A stretch of DNA of 35,821 nucleotides from Pirellula staleyi DSM 6068 (GCA_945870455.1 CAMBSL010000031.1:1-35821); one strand, 5' to 3'; shown: positions 15,734 through 25,631, numbered from the stretch's first letter. Numbers and translations: made by a program. Notes: generated by a model from the letters alone, not told the origin.

Positions 15734-18376
15734 TTAGCGACTCCAAACCGCTGGGAAATCTTTTGACTGTTCGCCATATGTTTGCGACACGATGAAACCG
15801 CTGGCCTGCGAAGTATAAAAAATTCGACCGTTCGAAACGACCGCTCCAAGGCATTCACGCGAATCGATCGCAGGCCCCGTGGAAACCAATTTGCTATCCT
15901 GTGAGAGATCGATCATATCCATGTTGGCTCCTAGGATGAACGGCTCGGATAATGTGAATCGGCAGCATGCATAGTTGTGGTCCACACCTCCAACCACTTT
16001 GCCGGACGTTCGTTCGAATACGTTTCCTCGACCGCGAAGCGAATTGGAAAAAATGAATTGCTCACCGACACTCACCACGTTCAAGGCTGATGTGATCGGA
16101 TCGGATTTCCAAACGAGTGAACCATCTTTTGCGTCAAGACACCACACAAATCGATCTTGTGTCGATTCATTTGGGCGATTGTTGCCACCAAGAAAAAGTT
16201 TGCCATCGCGTGCGCTAAGCGTGCATTTTGCTGTAACGTAGTACTCGTTCGTTTTCCATAGTAGCTCACCCGTCTGTGGATCCAGGCAAGCAGTTAAGCC
16301 ATTGTTCTCAACAGGCAGTCCTCGTCTGGCTCGTTGACTGGCCGAATAGCCAAAAAATGTTGAGTAGAAGAGTTTGCCGTCCATCACGCAGATACCACAG
16401 TCGTTCCCTCCTTTTCCGAACTCGGAAAAATCTTTCTGCCAGACTATTTTCCCAGTCTGCAAGTCCCAGGCCCACAACAAAGGCCTATTGTCGCGAGGGT
16501 AGTAGGGGTTATCGTTGGAGTAGATCCAACTCATCACTTCAGCACCACCGACAGATTCGGCAGGCGTCCCTTTGAACGTGAACGGTTTCTCGGTCCCTTG
16601 CGGCGCATACTGTCCAGAGCCAGAAGCGTAGATTGCGATGTTGCCATGAACGACCGGCGGAAACTGTCTGCTCCAACTGGGTGAGCCACTAAAAGGTGCA
16701 TCCCAAAGCAAGTCTCCGGTGGCAGCATCCAGGCAGCGCATTCGAGATTGCTTGATACCCGCTTGTGGAACAAGCAACTTGCCGGCCACATAAAGAGGTG
16801 ACGTAAACGAAAGATAGACATCTGGCCAATACCGTCGCCAAAGCACCCGCCCTGTATCTTGCTCACATGCGATGACTTGTCCCTCAGCCGTATGCGTATA
16901 AAGTCGACCGCCACCGCAAACCGGCAAGTGCTTGACGGTACCTTCGAGGCGTCGCGCCCATCGCATTCGCAACGGCGCTCGAAGCCCTTGCTCGTTTGCA
17001 TTCGTGGAACCAAAATTGCCATAGTTGGTGTACCAATCAAAAGCAGCGTCCGCGAATGGTCCCGTAAGCGGGCTGCGAATTCGGTTCACTTGAAGGTTTC
17101 GTGTGGGAAGAGGCGCGGTACCGTTTTTGCCAAACACGTAGAGATAACCGTCTTCGCATGGCACAAAGATTCGACCATCTGCAATCGCCGCGGATGCAGA
17201 GATGGGGGAACCAAACGCGGTGGATAAAGCCAGTGGTTCGGTGCCATCGAGCGGCACCACATACACCTTGCTATCGAGACCGCCGTAGACAACATGCTTG
17301 CGAGTCACGACAGGCGCACAAATGGCAGGAGCCTCGCATAGTATTTCTGGTTGTTCGTTGCCGGCAGTATGACGACATAAACCGAAACCTTGTTCGGGTC
17401 GAACGCGATAAACGTCACTTCCACGAACACTCACTGAGGAAAAACTCAAAAGGCCAGGCAGTTGAATTGCTGTTTGCGTCCCTTGGACAAAGTCCGTCTC
17501 AACGCGATTGCCGACCGCCTTGAGTATCTCGACACGACCTGCATTATCCCGGCGATGCCATTGAACGTAAACATTTCCGGACGCATCCGCACTCTGGCCG
17601 AATGTTGCCGGATATTCCTTCCCATCAAACTCGGGAATTTCACCTGTCGCTTTCAATTTCGCAGCGGTGCCTTGGTCGTCGAGGAATACCGTTCGCCCGC
17701 CAGCGGGAATGACGAGTGTGTTGTCAATCAAACACAATTCCCTCGAACAAACAAAGTGGTCGCGCCAGGTCACGCGATTTGGCCGCTCCTTTAACCAATC
17801 CTCCCCCTTCCATCGATCTCCTTGAAAGCCAATTACTTCCTTGACAAAATCCCAAGTCCATGCCAAGCCTCCATCGAACTCCATCGCGTAGATTTGAGCC
17901 CCGATGGTGGCGAAATAGACGCGTTTGTCGTTTGCTACTGGGCTTGAAAAAATGGCCTCGCCGCAATCCAACTCCTTCACGACAGCACCCGTCACTCGAT
18001 CAAGCACGTAGTAATAGCCCGCCATTGTTCCGAAGTGTAAGTAATTACCGACGATCGTGGGCGACGAAACATTGTTGCAGTTTCCTGCACCACCGCGTGT
18101 AGCAAACTTCCACTTGATTTCAAACGTTTCTGCGTTGATCGCAAAGACGACACCCGAGCCATCGATCACGTAAACCATTCCTTCAGCGATTACCGGAGAT
18201 GTATAGATTCCATCCGTAAGCGGTACCGCAGCTACCAATCCAAGCTTTTCAGGGAGATCGACTTGGGGGACATTGCCTGATCGACGCGAGTCACCTTGCA
18301 ATTGAGTCCAGCGCTCGGCCGCGGATGCCAACGACGCGAGGAACACACATGCGATTGCAATGAAATAAGTCTTCAT
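15734..18376 (-). CDS. Exported PQQ-like beta-propeller protein
   Basis: An 880-aa exported protein built almost wholly of PQQ-like propeller blades, enough for two propellers. ATG at 18376 is preferred over an in-frame TTG at 18394, because it starts at the signal peptide (MKTYFIAIACVFLASLASAA) and is preceded by AAAGAGAG. Blade motifs include TSPVIAEGMVYVIDGSGVVFAINAETFEIKWKF, VTGAVVKELDCGEAIFSSPVANDKRVYF, ACEQDTGRVLWRRY and CLDPQTGELLWKTNEYY, here cited by position across the length. No CxxCH haem site or clear dehydrogenase active site was noticed, so it may be a binding or scaffold protein. It is downstream of the NHL gene on the same strand, separated by about 300 nt of repeats. Confidence 0.85.
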   Translation of the reverse strand: MKTYFIAIACVFLASLASAAERWTQLQGDSRRSGNVPQVDLPEKLGLVAAVPLTDGIYTSPVIAEGMVYVIDGSGVVFAINAETFEIKWKFATRGGAGNCNNVSSPTIVGNYLHFGTMAGYYYVLDRVTGAVVKELDCGEAIFSSPVANDKRVYFATIGAQIYAMEFDGGLAWTWDFVKEVIGFQGDRWKGEDWLKERPNRVTWRDHFVCSRELCLIDNTLVIPAGGRTVFLDDQGTAAKLKATGEIPEFDGKEYPATFGQSADASGNVYVQWHRRDNAGRVEILKAVGNRVETDFVQGTQTAIQLPGLLSFSSVSVRGSDVYRVRPEQGFGLCRHTAGNEQPEILCEAPAICAPVVTRKHVVYGGLDSKVYVVPLDGTEPLALSTAFGSPISASAAIADGRIFVPCEDGYLYVFGKNGTAPLPTRNLQVNRIRSPLTGPFADAAFDWYTNYGNFGSTNANEQGLRAPLRMRWARRLEGTVKHLPVCGGGRLYTHTAEGQVIACEQDTGRVLWRRYWPDVYLSFTSPLYVAGKLLVPQAGIKQSRMRCLDAATGDLLWDAPFSGSPSWSRQFPPVVHGNIAIYASGSGQYAPQGTEKPFTFKGTPAESVGGAEVMSWIYSNDNPYYPRDNRPLLWAWDLQTGKIVWQKDFSEFGKGGNDCGICVMDGKLFYSTFFGYSASQRARRGLPVENNGLTACLDPQTGELLWKTNEYYVTAKCTLSARDGKLFLGGNNRPNESTQDRFVWCLDAKDGSLVWKSDPITSALNVVSVGEQFIFSNSLRGRGNVFERTSGKVVGGVDHNYACCRFTLSEPFILGANMDMIDLSQDSKLVSTGPAIDSRECLGAVVSNGRIFYTSQASGFIVSQTYGEQSKDFPAVWSR

Positions 18377-18674
18377 AAGGACTCTCTTTCCCAAAGTGAT
18401 TTCGAACTTAAGCGGGGGTACGCCATTCTAGCGGATTGCGATGTGATCAACGCGGCTTTCATCTTTACCCACATCTTTTGATCTTGCTCCCCTCGCCCTG
18501 GTCTCCCCTGGTCTCGGGGAGGCTCGCGAAGAGGGGGTTCAAGTATCATCGCCAGGATACAAGGGATGCTCTCATCCCCTCATCCCCAGGCCTTCTCCCT
18601 GGTACTCCGGGGAGAGGGGGGCGGGGGTGAGGGGCTTTACGCCAGCGGTAACCAACCTTCGCCCTAGCAACGCC
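18377..18674. repeat. Repeat-filled gap with dispersed repeat and GC-rich inverted repeat
   Basis: 18460-18500 matches the reverse complement of 7856-7896 at 40 of 41 bases, and is followed by a duplicated 10-mer GTCTCCCCTG. Further right, CCCCTCATCCCC (18576-18587) pairs with GGGGTGAGGGG (18624-18634). No gene is seen. The gap lies between two same-strand genes, so it may separate their transcripts. Confidence 0.75.
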
Positions 18675-19760
18675 TTAACTGACCTTCTTGAGCTTGGTAA
18701 CTCGCCCGGTGCCGACCCATTCCGCCACGTAGATATTGCCTTGGTTGTCGAAGCAAGCGTCATGCGGGTGAACGAACTTGCCGTCCTGCCATTGTTTCTC
18801 ATCGCCGCGAATCTTTTTCCCCTTGTCCGCACTGATTCGCTCCACGTCGCTACCCAGTTCAACGATTGGCTTATAGTTTTTGTCTAAAATGGAAACTCGT
18901 GCCTTGAGTTCGGGCACCAACAACAGGTCCCCTTGTTTGTCGATGTTGGCTGGGAGCCCAAAGCCTGTGATGGTGCGTTCATATTTTCCTTCTAGGTCGA
19001 AGATTTGGAGTGTGTCGTGAGCCCGATCCGTGACCACGATTTTGGGTGCAGCCGGATTGCGATCGTCGATCCAGAGTCCATGCGGTGTATTGAATTTGCC
19101 TTCACCAGCGCCGTCACCACCGAACGACCGTAGCCACTTTCCATCTTTGTCGTAGCGATGGATGTAGAAGGCTCCGTAGCCATCGGCGAGGAAGAATCCG
19201 CCGTCCGGCAAAAAGGCGAAATTAGTTGGCATGAATCGATTGCGCCCCCAAACTTTGGCCGGATTGTCCGCTTCGTCGGAATGGTAAACACCGGATTCTT
19301 TCGGCGCTCGCTTGGTCCAAAGGACTTCGCCTTTCAGATCGAGTTTGGCAAATTCCTTGACTTGCTGGTACGCGGCAACGTAGAGAAACTCTTGATTGCC
19401 TTCTTTGCGGACTTCGATTCCGTGTCCACCACCTTGGTACTGTTTGCCAAAAGCTCGAATGAATTTGCCATTTTCATCAAATACAAAAATGGACGGATGG
19501 TCTTTTTTTGATTCTTGCCCTTCGTGGATGACGTAGAGATTATTCGCTGCGTCGACGGCCACGTTGTGAGTGGTTTGCCACGAGAACTGCGATGGCAATT
19601 GTGGGAAATGGTGGATCACTTCAAATTGGAGATCTTTCTCGCCAACGATGATTTGCGAGTTGGTCCGGCTGGCGGTTGCAATATTCGGGGCAGCAACAAT
19701 TCCTGCAGTAACGGCAGCAGTCGTTTTTAGAAAATCACGACGAGAGGAAGCATTTTTCAA
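18675..19760 (-). CDS. Tat-exported NHL-repeat propeller protein
   Basis: A 361-aa protein starting at TTG (19760), which is preferred because GGAG (19768-19771) sits 7 nt upstream and the product then opens MKNASSRRDFLKTT, a clean twin-arginine signal followed by a hydrophobic AAVTAGIVAA. A longer frame from ATG at 19820 has no ribosome-binding site and would place 20 residues before the Tat motif. The body is a six-bladed NHL-type propeller, with blades such as NVAVDAANNLYVIHEG, FAFLPDGGFFLADGYG, LRSFGGDGAGEGKFNTPHG and HDACFDNQGNIYVAEW. No cofactor-binding cysteine pair is seen. It could be a 6-phosphogluconolactonase-like or peptidylglycine-lyase-like propeller. It is divergent from the glucosidase gene at 19911. 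Confidence 0.87.
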   Translation of the reverse strand: MKNASSRRDFLKTTAAVTAGIVAAPNIATASRTNSQIIVGEKDLQFEVIHHFPQLPSQFSWQTTHNVAVDAANNLYVIHEGQESKKDHPSIFVFDENGKFIRAFGKQYQGGGHGIEVRKEGNQEFLYVAAYQQVKEFAKLDLKGEVLWTKRAPKESGVYHSDEADNPAKVWGRNRFMPTNFAFLPDGGFFLADGYGAFYIHRYDKDGKWLRSFGGDGAGEGKFNTPHGLWIDDRNPAAPKIVVTDRAHDTLQIFDLEGKYERTITGFGLPANIDKQGDLLLVPELKARVSILDKNYKPIVELGSDVERISADKGKKIRGDEKQWQDGKFVHPHDACFDNQGNIYVAEWVGTGRVTKLKKVS

Positions 19761-19767
19761 GGTCGTT

Positions 19768-19771
19768 CTCC
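19768..19771 (-). promoter_or_regulatory. GGAG ribosome-binding site deciding a TTG start
   Basis: GGAG (read on the minus strand) is 7 nt upstream of the TTG at 19760, which puts the Tat motif at residue 7. Confidence 0.6.
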
Positions 19772-19910
19772 GGATGGAAGGGAAGCGGAAGTGGATGTTC
19801 TTAAGCTGGCCTAATATCATAATCGAAACAAGGTGGATTTATTTCGTGGAATCGCCTAAGCTCCTTATTTGGGATTGCTTCTTGAAACTGCCCTTTGCAC
19901 CAATGCTTCC

Positions 19911-22709
19911 ATGTCGAAACTAGAAATTGATTCGCCAGCCATGTGCTTTCCGACCTCGGAACCGATGCGCCGGACCGCAGAACATCAACGGCTCCTTGAG
20001 GCCAAGCAACGCAAAGCGAATTGGCAGCGGTGGGGCGCCTATCTGTCCGAACGGCAATGGGGAACTGTTCGCGAGGACTACTCGCAAAACCAGGAGCCTT
20101 GGTTCTTTTTGCCTCACGATCACGCCCGTTCGCGAGCCTACCGATGGGGCGAAGATGGCTTGCTGGGAATCTCCGATCGCGAGGGTCGCCTTTGCTTTTC
20201 GTTTGCCCTCTGGAACACGCGAGATCCAATCCTCAAAGAGCGCCTCTACGGTCTCTCTGGACCAGAAGGCAATCACGGCGAAGACGTCAAAGAGTGTTAC
20301 TACTATCTCGACTCAACACCAACTCATTCGTACATGAAGGGGCTCTACAAGTATCCCCAGTCGCGGTATCCCTATGAGGACTTGACGGACGTCAACCGAC
20401 GACGATCCCGCTCGGAAGCCGAGTACGAGATCCTTGATACGGGTGCATTCGAAGAAGACGCCTACTTCGATTGCGAGATCGAGTATGCCAAAGAGGCGCC
20501 CGATGATATTCTAATCAAACTGACCGTGCATAACCGAGGTGCGAATCCCGCCGTAATTCATGTGTTGCCCCAACTTTGGTATCACAACTCGTGGATCTGG
20601 GGATGTGAGTACGAGGGGTGTACGAGCAAGCCTCGAATGCGATTGCATCGATCCGATGATGAGCCAAATGGAGTCGTTCTTTGCGATCATGAATCGCTGG
20701 GTCACTTTGAGTTTCGAGTGGATGTTGGCCCCAACAAGGAAATCCCCAGTTGGCTGTTCACTGAAAATGAAACCAATCCGAACCGCCATCCCGGCACTCC
20801 AACATCCGGTTCGTTTTTCAAGGATGCGTTTCATGCGAACGTTGTCAACGGAGATTCAAACGGAACCGATAGTCGGGAGTTCGGGACAAAATGCGCTGCA
20901 CATTACATCGCGATCGTCCAACCTGATAAACCTCTGGTGATACGCTGTCGCTTGACGGGTCTGTCTCCTGCAACCATCGAAGCTGGCGTGTCGCCAACCG
21001 AGAACATTACCGAGCCTATCATGACTCCCATTTTCGCCGATCATCAGTTTGGCGACACCTTTGAAACCATTTTCCAAAATCGGCGAAACGAGGCGGATGC
21101 GTTCTATGATGAATGCATTTCACCTCAGTTAACGCCCGAGGAAAAATCGATCTCGCGGCAAGCGTACGCCGGCTTGCTTTGGACGAAACAGTTCTATTAT
21201 TACGTCGTGAATTCCTGGATCAAAGGAGACCCGAATAGTCCCCCACCGCCGGCTGGCCGCGAAAACGGACGCAACGGCGATTGGACTCACTTGTTCAATC
21301 GAGACGTGATCTCGATGCCTGACAAATGGGAATACCCTTGGTACGCCGCTTGGGACGTAGCCTTCCATATGCTTCCGATGGCCCGTGTGGACATTGAGTT
21401 TGCAAAAAACCAACTGATCCTGTTTCTTCGAGAATGGTATATGCACCCCAACGGGCAGATGCCGGCCTATGAATGGGCTCTTAACGATGTGAATCCGCCC
21501 GTCCATGCATGGGCATGCTGGCGAGTTTACAAGCTTAGCGGCGATAAAGAATTCTTAGCTCGGACGTTTCAGAAACTGCTCCTGAATTTCACGTGGTGGG
21601 TCAATCGAAAAGATACGCGAGGGCAACACGTATTCAGCGGCGGTTTCTTGGGATTGGATAACATCGGTGTATTCGATCGAAGCAAGCCATTGCCTGGAGG
21701 CGGAACGCTCGATCAAGCCGATGCGACAGCTTGGATGGCTTTCTTTTGCGGTTGCATGCTTCAGATGGCTTTGGAGTTGGCCGAGGAAAATCAAGCTTAC
21801 TCGGATATGGCGAGCAAGTTTTTCGAGCATTACGTCGCCATCGCGGAAGCCATGAATTCGCTTCATGGGACAGGCCTTTGGGAAAAGGAAGATGGATTTT
21901 ACTACGATCATCTTTTCCGTGATGACAAAAGCACAGCCATGCGAGTTCGATCCCTCGTCGGTCTCATTCCTCTTTGCTCAAATGTGCTCATTCACGAAAA
22001 AACGTTGATGCGGCTTCCAAGTTTCCAGCGTCGCATGGATTGGTTTTTGAAGAACCGACCCCAGATGGCCCAACACATGGCTTACATGGAGCAATTCTGT
22101 CCAGCTGGCTCAACAACCGGATTGCGACTATTAGCGATTCCGTCCACCGAACGGCTTCGCAAACTGCTGTCGTATATGCTGGACGAAAAAGAATTCCTAT
22201 CTCCATTTGGAATTCGATCCATGTCCGCCAATCACAAAGACAAACCCTTTGTATTCGAGTTTACAGGCGGCAAAGAATCCGTTGGCTACGTGCCGGGCGA
22301 AAGCAATACCGGAATGTTCGGCGGCAATAGCAATTGGCGCGGGCCGGTCTGGTTTCCGCTAAACTATCTCATCGTGGAATCACTTCGACAATACCATGAA
22401 TTCTATGGTGAAACCTTTCAGATCGAATGCCCGACAGGTTCAGGCATTCAGATGAATTTGCATCAAGTTGCAGACGAAATTGAACGCCGGCTAACAACAC
22501 TTTTTAAGCGAGACGAAAACGGCAAACGTCCATGCCACGGTTCTGAGGCACGCTACTCGGAAAACTCAAGTTGGAATGAACTCGTACTTTTCTACGAGTA
22601 CTTCCACGGCGACGATGGACGAGGTCTTGGGGCAAGTCACCAGACAGGCTGGACAGCCCTCGTTGCAACCATGCTCGAACACCAAGCCGCTAGCAAGCAT
22701 AATGCTTAA
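19911..22709 (+). CDS. GH63/MGH1-like glucosidase
   Basis: A 932-aa protein matching the bacterial GH63/MGH1-type glucosidase family, whose members act on alpha-glucosyl or mannosylglycerate-type substrates. ATG at 19911 is used; in-frame ATGs at 19941 and 19965 and a TTG at 19869 are alternatives. Strong family blocks are RWGAYLSERQWGTVREDY, FLPHDHARSRAYRWGEDG, GPEGNHGEDVKE and YLDSTPTHSYMK in the N-terminal beta domain, then an (alpha/alpha)6 part with PWYAAWDVAFHMLP, REWYMHPNGQMPAYEW, DQADATAWMAFF and GGNSNWRGPVWFPLNYL. No signal peptide is visible, so it is probably cytoplasmic. The universal stress gene follows 68 nt later, so the two may be cotranscribed. Likely role is turnover of a storage or compatible-solute glycoside; this is inference. 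Confidence 0.9.
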   Translation: MSKLEIDSPAMCFPTSEPMRRTAEHQRLLEAKQRKANWQRWGAYLSERQWGTVREDYSQNQEPWFFLPHDHARSRAYRWGEDGLLGISDREGRLCFSFALWNTRDPILKERLYGLSGPEGNHGEDVKECYYYLDSTPTHSYMKGLYKYPQSRYPYEDLTDVNRRRSRSEAEYEILDTGAFEEDAYFDCEIEYAKEAPDDILIKLTVHNRGANPAVIHVLPQLWYHNSWIWGCEYEGCTSKPRMRLHRSDDEPNGVVLCDHESLGHFEFRVDVGPNKEIPSWLFTENETNPNRHPGTPTSGSFFKDAFHANVVNGDSNGTDSREFGTKCAAHYIAIVQPDKPLVIRCRLTGLSPATIEAGVSPTENITEPIMTPIFADHQFGDTFETIFQNRRNEADAFYDECISPQLTPEEKSISRQAYAGLLWTKQFYYYVVNSWIKGDPNSPPPPAGRENGRNGDWTHLFNRDVISMPDKWEYPWYAAWDVAFHMLPMARVDIEFAKNQLILFLREWYMHPNGQMPAYEWALNDVNPPVHAWACWRVYKLSGDKEFLARTFQKLLLNFTWWVNRKDTRGQHVFSGGFLGLDNIGVFDRSKPLPGGGTLDQADATAWMAFFCGCMLQMALELAEENQAYSDMASKFFEHYVAIAEAMNSLHGTGLWEKEDGFYYDHLFRDDKSTAMRVRSLVGLIPLCSNVLIHEKTLMRLPSFQRRMDWFLKNRPQMAQHMAYMEQFCPAGSTTGLRLLAIPSTERLRKLLSYMLDEKEFLSPFGIRSMSANHKDKPFVFEFTGGKESVGYVPGESNTGMFGGNSNWRGPVWFPLNYLIVESLRQYHEFYGETFQIECPTGSGIQMNLHQVADEIERRLTTLFKRDENGKRPCHGSEARYSENSSWNELVLFYEYFHGDDGRGLGASHQTGWTALVATMLEHQAASKHNA

Positions 22710-22777
22710 AGGACACAATGCAATCCGTTCAATCCCATTGAATTTGACCAGAAACGATGAAAAGGAAATAAACCAAC

Positions 22778-23668
22778 TTGAATATTCTTGTCGCCGTAGA
22801 CGACTCTACTTCATCGCTGGAATCCGCGCGCTGCTTCCGCGAACTAACGCATCAAGCAGATTTAAACGCGACCGTCTTGACGGTTGTCGGCCTGCCGAAG
22901 ACAGCATTAACAGAATCCACTGGCCATTCCGTTTCTGAGTTTGTGACCGATGCCATCAAGCACGATGAACACGCTTTTGCATCGGTGGTCAAAATATTCG
23001 AAGGCTCGCAAGCTCATCTTACTCATATCACTCGATACGGTCATGTTGGGCACTGCATCGCTGCCGCCGCCGAAGAGATCAACGCAGACTTGATCGTCGT
23101 CGGCGCCAAAAGCAAATCGCCACACGACCACGTGACTCATGAAAGCGTCAGCGAATACGTCGCGACGCATGCCACCTGTTCGGTCCTGGTGGTGAGCTCT
23201 CGTGCGGCAACTCAACAACAACTCGATCACCCGTTGAGAATTACGATTGCATACGATGATTCCAAAGAATCCAAGGCTGCGATTGAGCAATTTGGATCCT
23301 ATCTTTGGGTCCGGAATGCGGATATTGAAGTTGTATCCGTGGTACCCATTCATACGATCCAGCGCGACGGAATGGATCCGGTAGAACTCCCAAACAGCCC
23401 CTCACTGGTACATGAAGCAACTGCATTCACAGAAAGAGCAGCGAACCAATTGAGATCACAAGGAATCCGAGCAACGTCGAGGGTGGTCGAGGCCAATCAT
23501 ATCGGTTCGCAAATCGCTGGCTTTGCCAAGCAGCACAACTCCGACTTGATCGTGCTTGGCTCGCAAGGCCAAAGTGGCATTGCAAGAATCCTGCTTGGAA
23601 GTACCGCTCAGTATGTGCTTCGCCATTCGGATCATTTGGTATGGATCGTTCGCGAAACGAATGTCTGA
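22778..23668 (+). CDS. Tandem universal stress protein
   Basis: A 296-aa protein with two Usp domains (about 1-145 and 153-293). The start is TTG at 22778, with AAGGAA (22762-22767) 10 nt upstream, giving MNILVAVDDSTSS as the typical Usp opening. The second domain has the ATP-binding motif G-2x-G-9x-G-S/T (GSQGQSGIARILLGST, about residues 268-283). The first lacks it (VVGAKSKSPHDHVTHES), so probably only the C-terminal half binds ATP. Usp proteins are cytoplasmic stress-response factors. It follows the GH63-like gene on the same strand. Confidence 0.9.
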   Translation: MNILVAVDDSTSSLESARCFRELTHQADLNATVLTVVGLPKTALTESTGHSVSEFVTDAIKHDEHAFASVVKIFEGSQAHLTHITRYGHVGHCIAAAAEEINADLIVVGAKSKSPHDHVTHESVSEYVATHATCSVLVVSSRAATQQQLDHPLRITIAYDDSKESKAAIEQFGSYLWVRNADIEVVSVVPIHTIQRDGMDPVELPNSPSLVHEATAFTERAANQLRSQGIRATSRVVEANHIGSQIAGFAKQHNSDLIVLGSQGQSGIARILLGSTAQYVLRHSDHLVWIVRETNV

Positions 23669-23677
23669 TTTCAAAAG

Positions 23678-23806
23678 TGGCATAGGCTTCCAGCCTGTGT
23701 TCGGCACAAGTTTTGTTGCAGCTGCTGGGAGCCAGCATCGAATAAGTTTAGCTTCCAGCCTGTCATTTTCCGCTTGGCAGGCTGGAAGCGCTGGAAGCCT
23801 ATCCCA
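23678..23806. repeat. Compound inverted repeat between convergent usp and phoD
   Basis: Outer arms 23678-23693 and 23791-23806 pair over 16 bp with one mismatch (GGCTTCCAG core). Inner arms 23751-23762 (GCTTCCAGCCTG) and 23778-23789 form a perfect 12-bp stem with a 15-nt loop. The repeat fills almost the whole space between the two stop codons, and could end transcription from both sides although no T-tract is obvious. Confidence 0.8.
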
Positions 23807-23823
23807 CTCAAGCATAGCAACCA

Positions 23824-25392
23824 TCACACCGTTGCGGGCAAATCGATGCTCCATAGATTCTTGCCGGCCGCCGAATAGTGCGTCACAGTCAACGCTCGCG
23901 TTTGCCCATCGATTTTTACCATTCCAAAGAACTGGAACCCATCCGATGGTGGACGATTCGGACGCATTCCATCCGGAATCGACTTGAATTTCAGCTGCGG
24001 CCCGAAGGTGTTGTCGAACTCACCTGGTCCAAACGTTCCCGAATGCAGGGGGCCCGATACGAATTCCCAAAAGGGGTCAAAATCCTTGAAGACGGCCTTT
24101 TCGGGGTCATAGTAATGCGATGCGGCGTAATGAACATCCGCCGTTAGCCATACTGTGTTTTTGATTTGTTGCGATTTGATGAAACGCAACAAATTGGCTA
24201 TTTCCAATTCTCTTCCGAGCGCAGGCCCATCGCCGTTGGCAACATTCTCAAAATCATCCTTGCCATCTCGAACCATTAGCCCGATGGGCATGTCGCTGCA
24301 AATCACTTTCCAAGTTGCCGTGCTGCGTTTGAGCGAATTCTTGAACCAATTCAGTTGCTCAGTTCCCATGTACGCAGTCGCGTCACTACCTTCGGTCTGT
24401 CGATTCGGTGAGTTTGGACCACGATAGGATCGAAGGTCAAGAAAGAAAACGTCCAGCAGAGGTCCGTAAGGTATCGTTCGATAGATGCGGCTATGACCAT
24501 CCGTAGTCGAGCGAATCGGTAGATACTCAAAAAACGCTTGTCGAGCGCGAGCGGCAAGGAGTGAAACGCTTTTGTCACGATAGCGGTTGTCCGACGTGAG
24601 TTTCTCGCCGGGATACCAATTGTTGAGCGTTTCATGATCGTCCCATTGAACGAAACTGGGTATCTCTGCGTTCATGCGACGAACATTATGGTCCAAAAGG
24701 TTATAGCGGTAGTTCGCACGAAATTCGTCGATGGATTCCGCGACTTTGGATTTGCCTTCGGTGGTGATATTTTTCCAGATGCTACCGTCGTCAAGGCGCA
24801 GTTCGGGTTCGATGGGGTTGTCGGCATAGCACACATCACCCGAGTTGATGAAGAAGTCGGGGCTGAGGCATCGAATCGTTTCAAACGTCGTCATTCCACC
24901 TCGCGCAACATCGATTCCATAGCCTTGTCCTGCAGTGTCACCAGACCAAGCAAATCGAACATCGCGAGCTTCGTTGGGAGCGGTGATGAGTCGTCCCGCT
25001 TGTGGTGCACTTAACTTGGAAAGATCCTCTAAATCTTGAAATGTCACTCGGTAGAAAACGGGTTCACCCGGCTTTAGACCGTTAATGCGAAGTTTACCGG
25101 TAAAGTCGGTCGACTCGAGCACGTCTGGTCCCACGATTCTTCTCGAATTCTTGAAGAACTCATTGCTCGCAAGGTCGACGAGCATTCTCGATGACCTATC
25201 CGAACGACTCCAAAGGGTGGCGGACGTAGTGGACACATCGCCAGAGGCGACACCGCATGGGATGTTGGGCCGTTGGCGATCATCTGTGATTTCGTCCGTG
25301 AAATGAGATCGGGCTCGAGGTGCAGCGTAGGCGATGACGCTAAGTTGCGTTAAGAGTCTGTTAAATTTTCGGCGAGAAATCGATTCACTCAT
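23824..25392 (-). CDS. phoD: Tat-exported alkaline phosphatase D (PhoD-like)
   Basis: A 522-aa predicted secreted phosphodiesterase/monoesterase of the PhoD family, which needs Ca and Fe in characterised members. ATG at 25392 follows an AGGGAT-type site and opens MSESISRRKFNRLL, a Tat motif; a longer reading frame upstream is not needed. An N-terminal beta domain (about 40-135, CGVASGDVSTTSATLWSRSD) precedes the metallophosphatase core: WSGDTAGQGYG, INSGDVCYADN, QWDDHETLNNW and the C-terminal TADVHYAASHYYDPEK, which supply metal-ligand Asp, Asn and His residues. Neighbouring genes are not phosphate-regulated by sequence, and no Pho box was identified. Function in phosphate scavenging is inferred from the family. 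Confidence 0.9.
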   Translation of the reverse strand: MSESISRRKFNRLLTQLSVIAYAAPRARSHFTDEITDDRQRPNIPCGVASGDVSTTSATLWSRSDRSSRMLVDLASNEFFKNSRRIVGPDVLESTDFTGKLRINGLKPGEPVFYRVTFQDLEDLSKLSAPQAGRLITAPNEARDVRFAWSGDTAGQGYGIDVARGGMTTFETIRCLSPDFFINSGDVCYADNPIEPELRLDDGSIWKNITTEGKSKVAESIDEFRANYRYNLLDHNVRRMNAEIPSFVQWDDHETLNNWYPGEKLTSDNRYRDKSVSLLAARARQAFFEYLPIRSTTDGHSRIYRTIPYGPLLDVFFLDLRSYRGPNSPNRQTEGSDATAYMGTEQLNWFKNSLKRSTATWKVICSDMPIGLMVRDGKDDFENVANGDGPALGRELEIANLLRFIKSQQIKNTVWLTADVHYAASHYYDPEKAVFKDFDPFWEFVSGPLHSGTFGPGEFDNTFGPQLKFKSIPDGMRPNRPPSDGFQFFGMVKIDGQTRALTVTHYSAAGKNLWSIDLPATV

Positions 25393-25631
25393 TGTTTTAT
25401 CCCTGACGTGATGCCTTTGCAAACGTAGATAGGGGCCATGGATCTGTCTAACTGTCGCTATACAACCGTGTTCGCGGTCATTGCCACATCGACACAAACG
25501 ATCACATCATGGCAAGGGGCAGGAGGGATAGCAAGGGGCCGAAGGAACACACTTACTTGAGGCAATCCGGGCTTGAGGCAATACGCTCAGGCAGATATCC
25601 CGCAGGGGAATCGGCGGCATTCCAATGCCAG

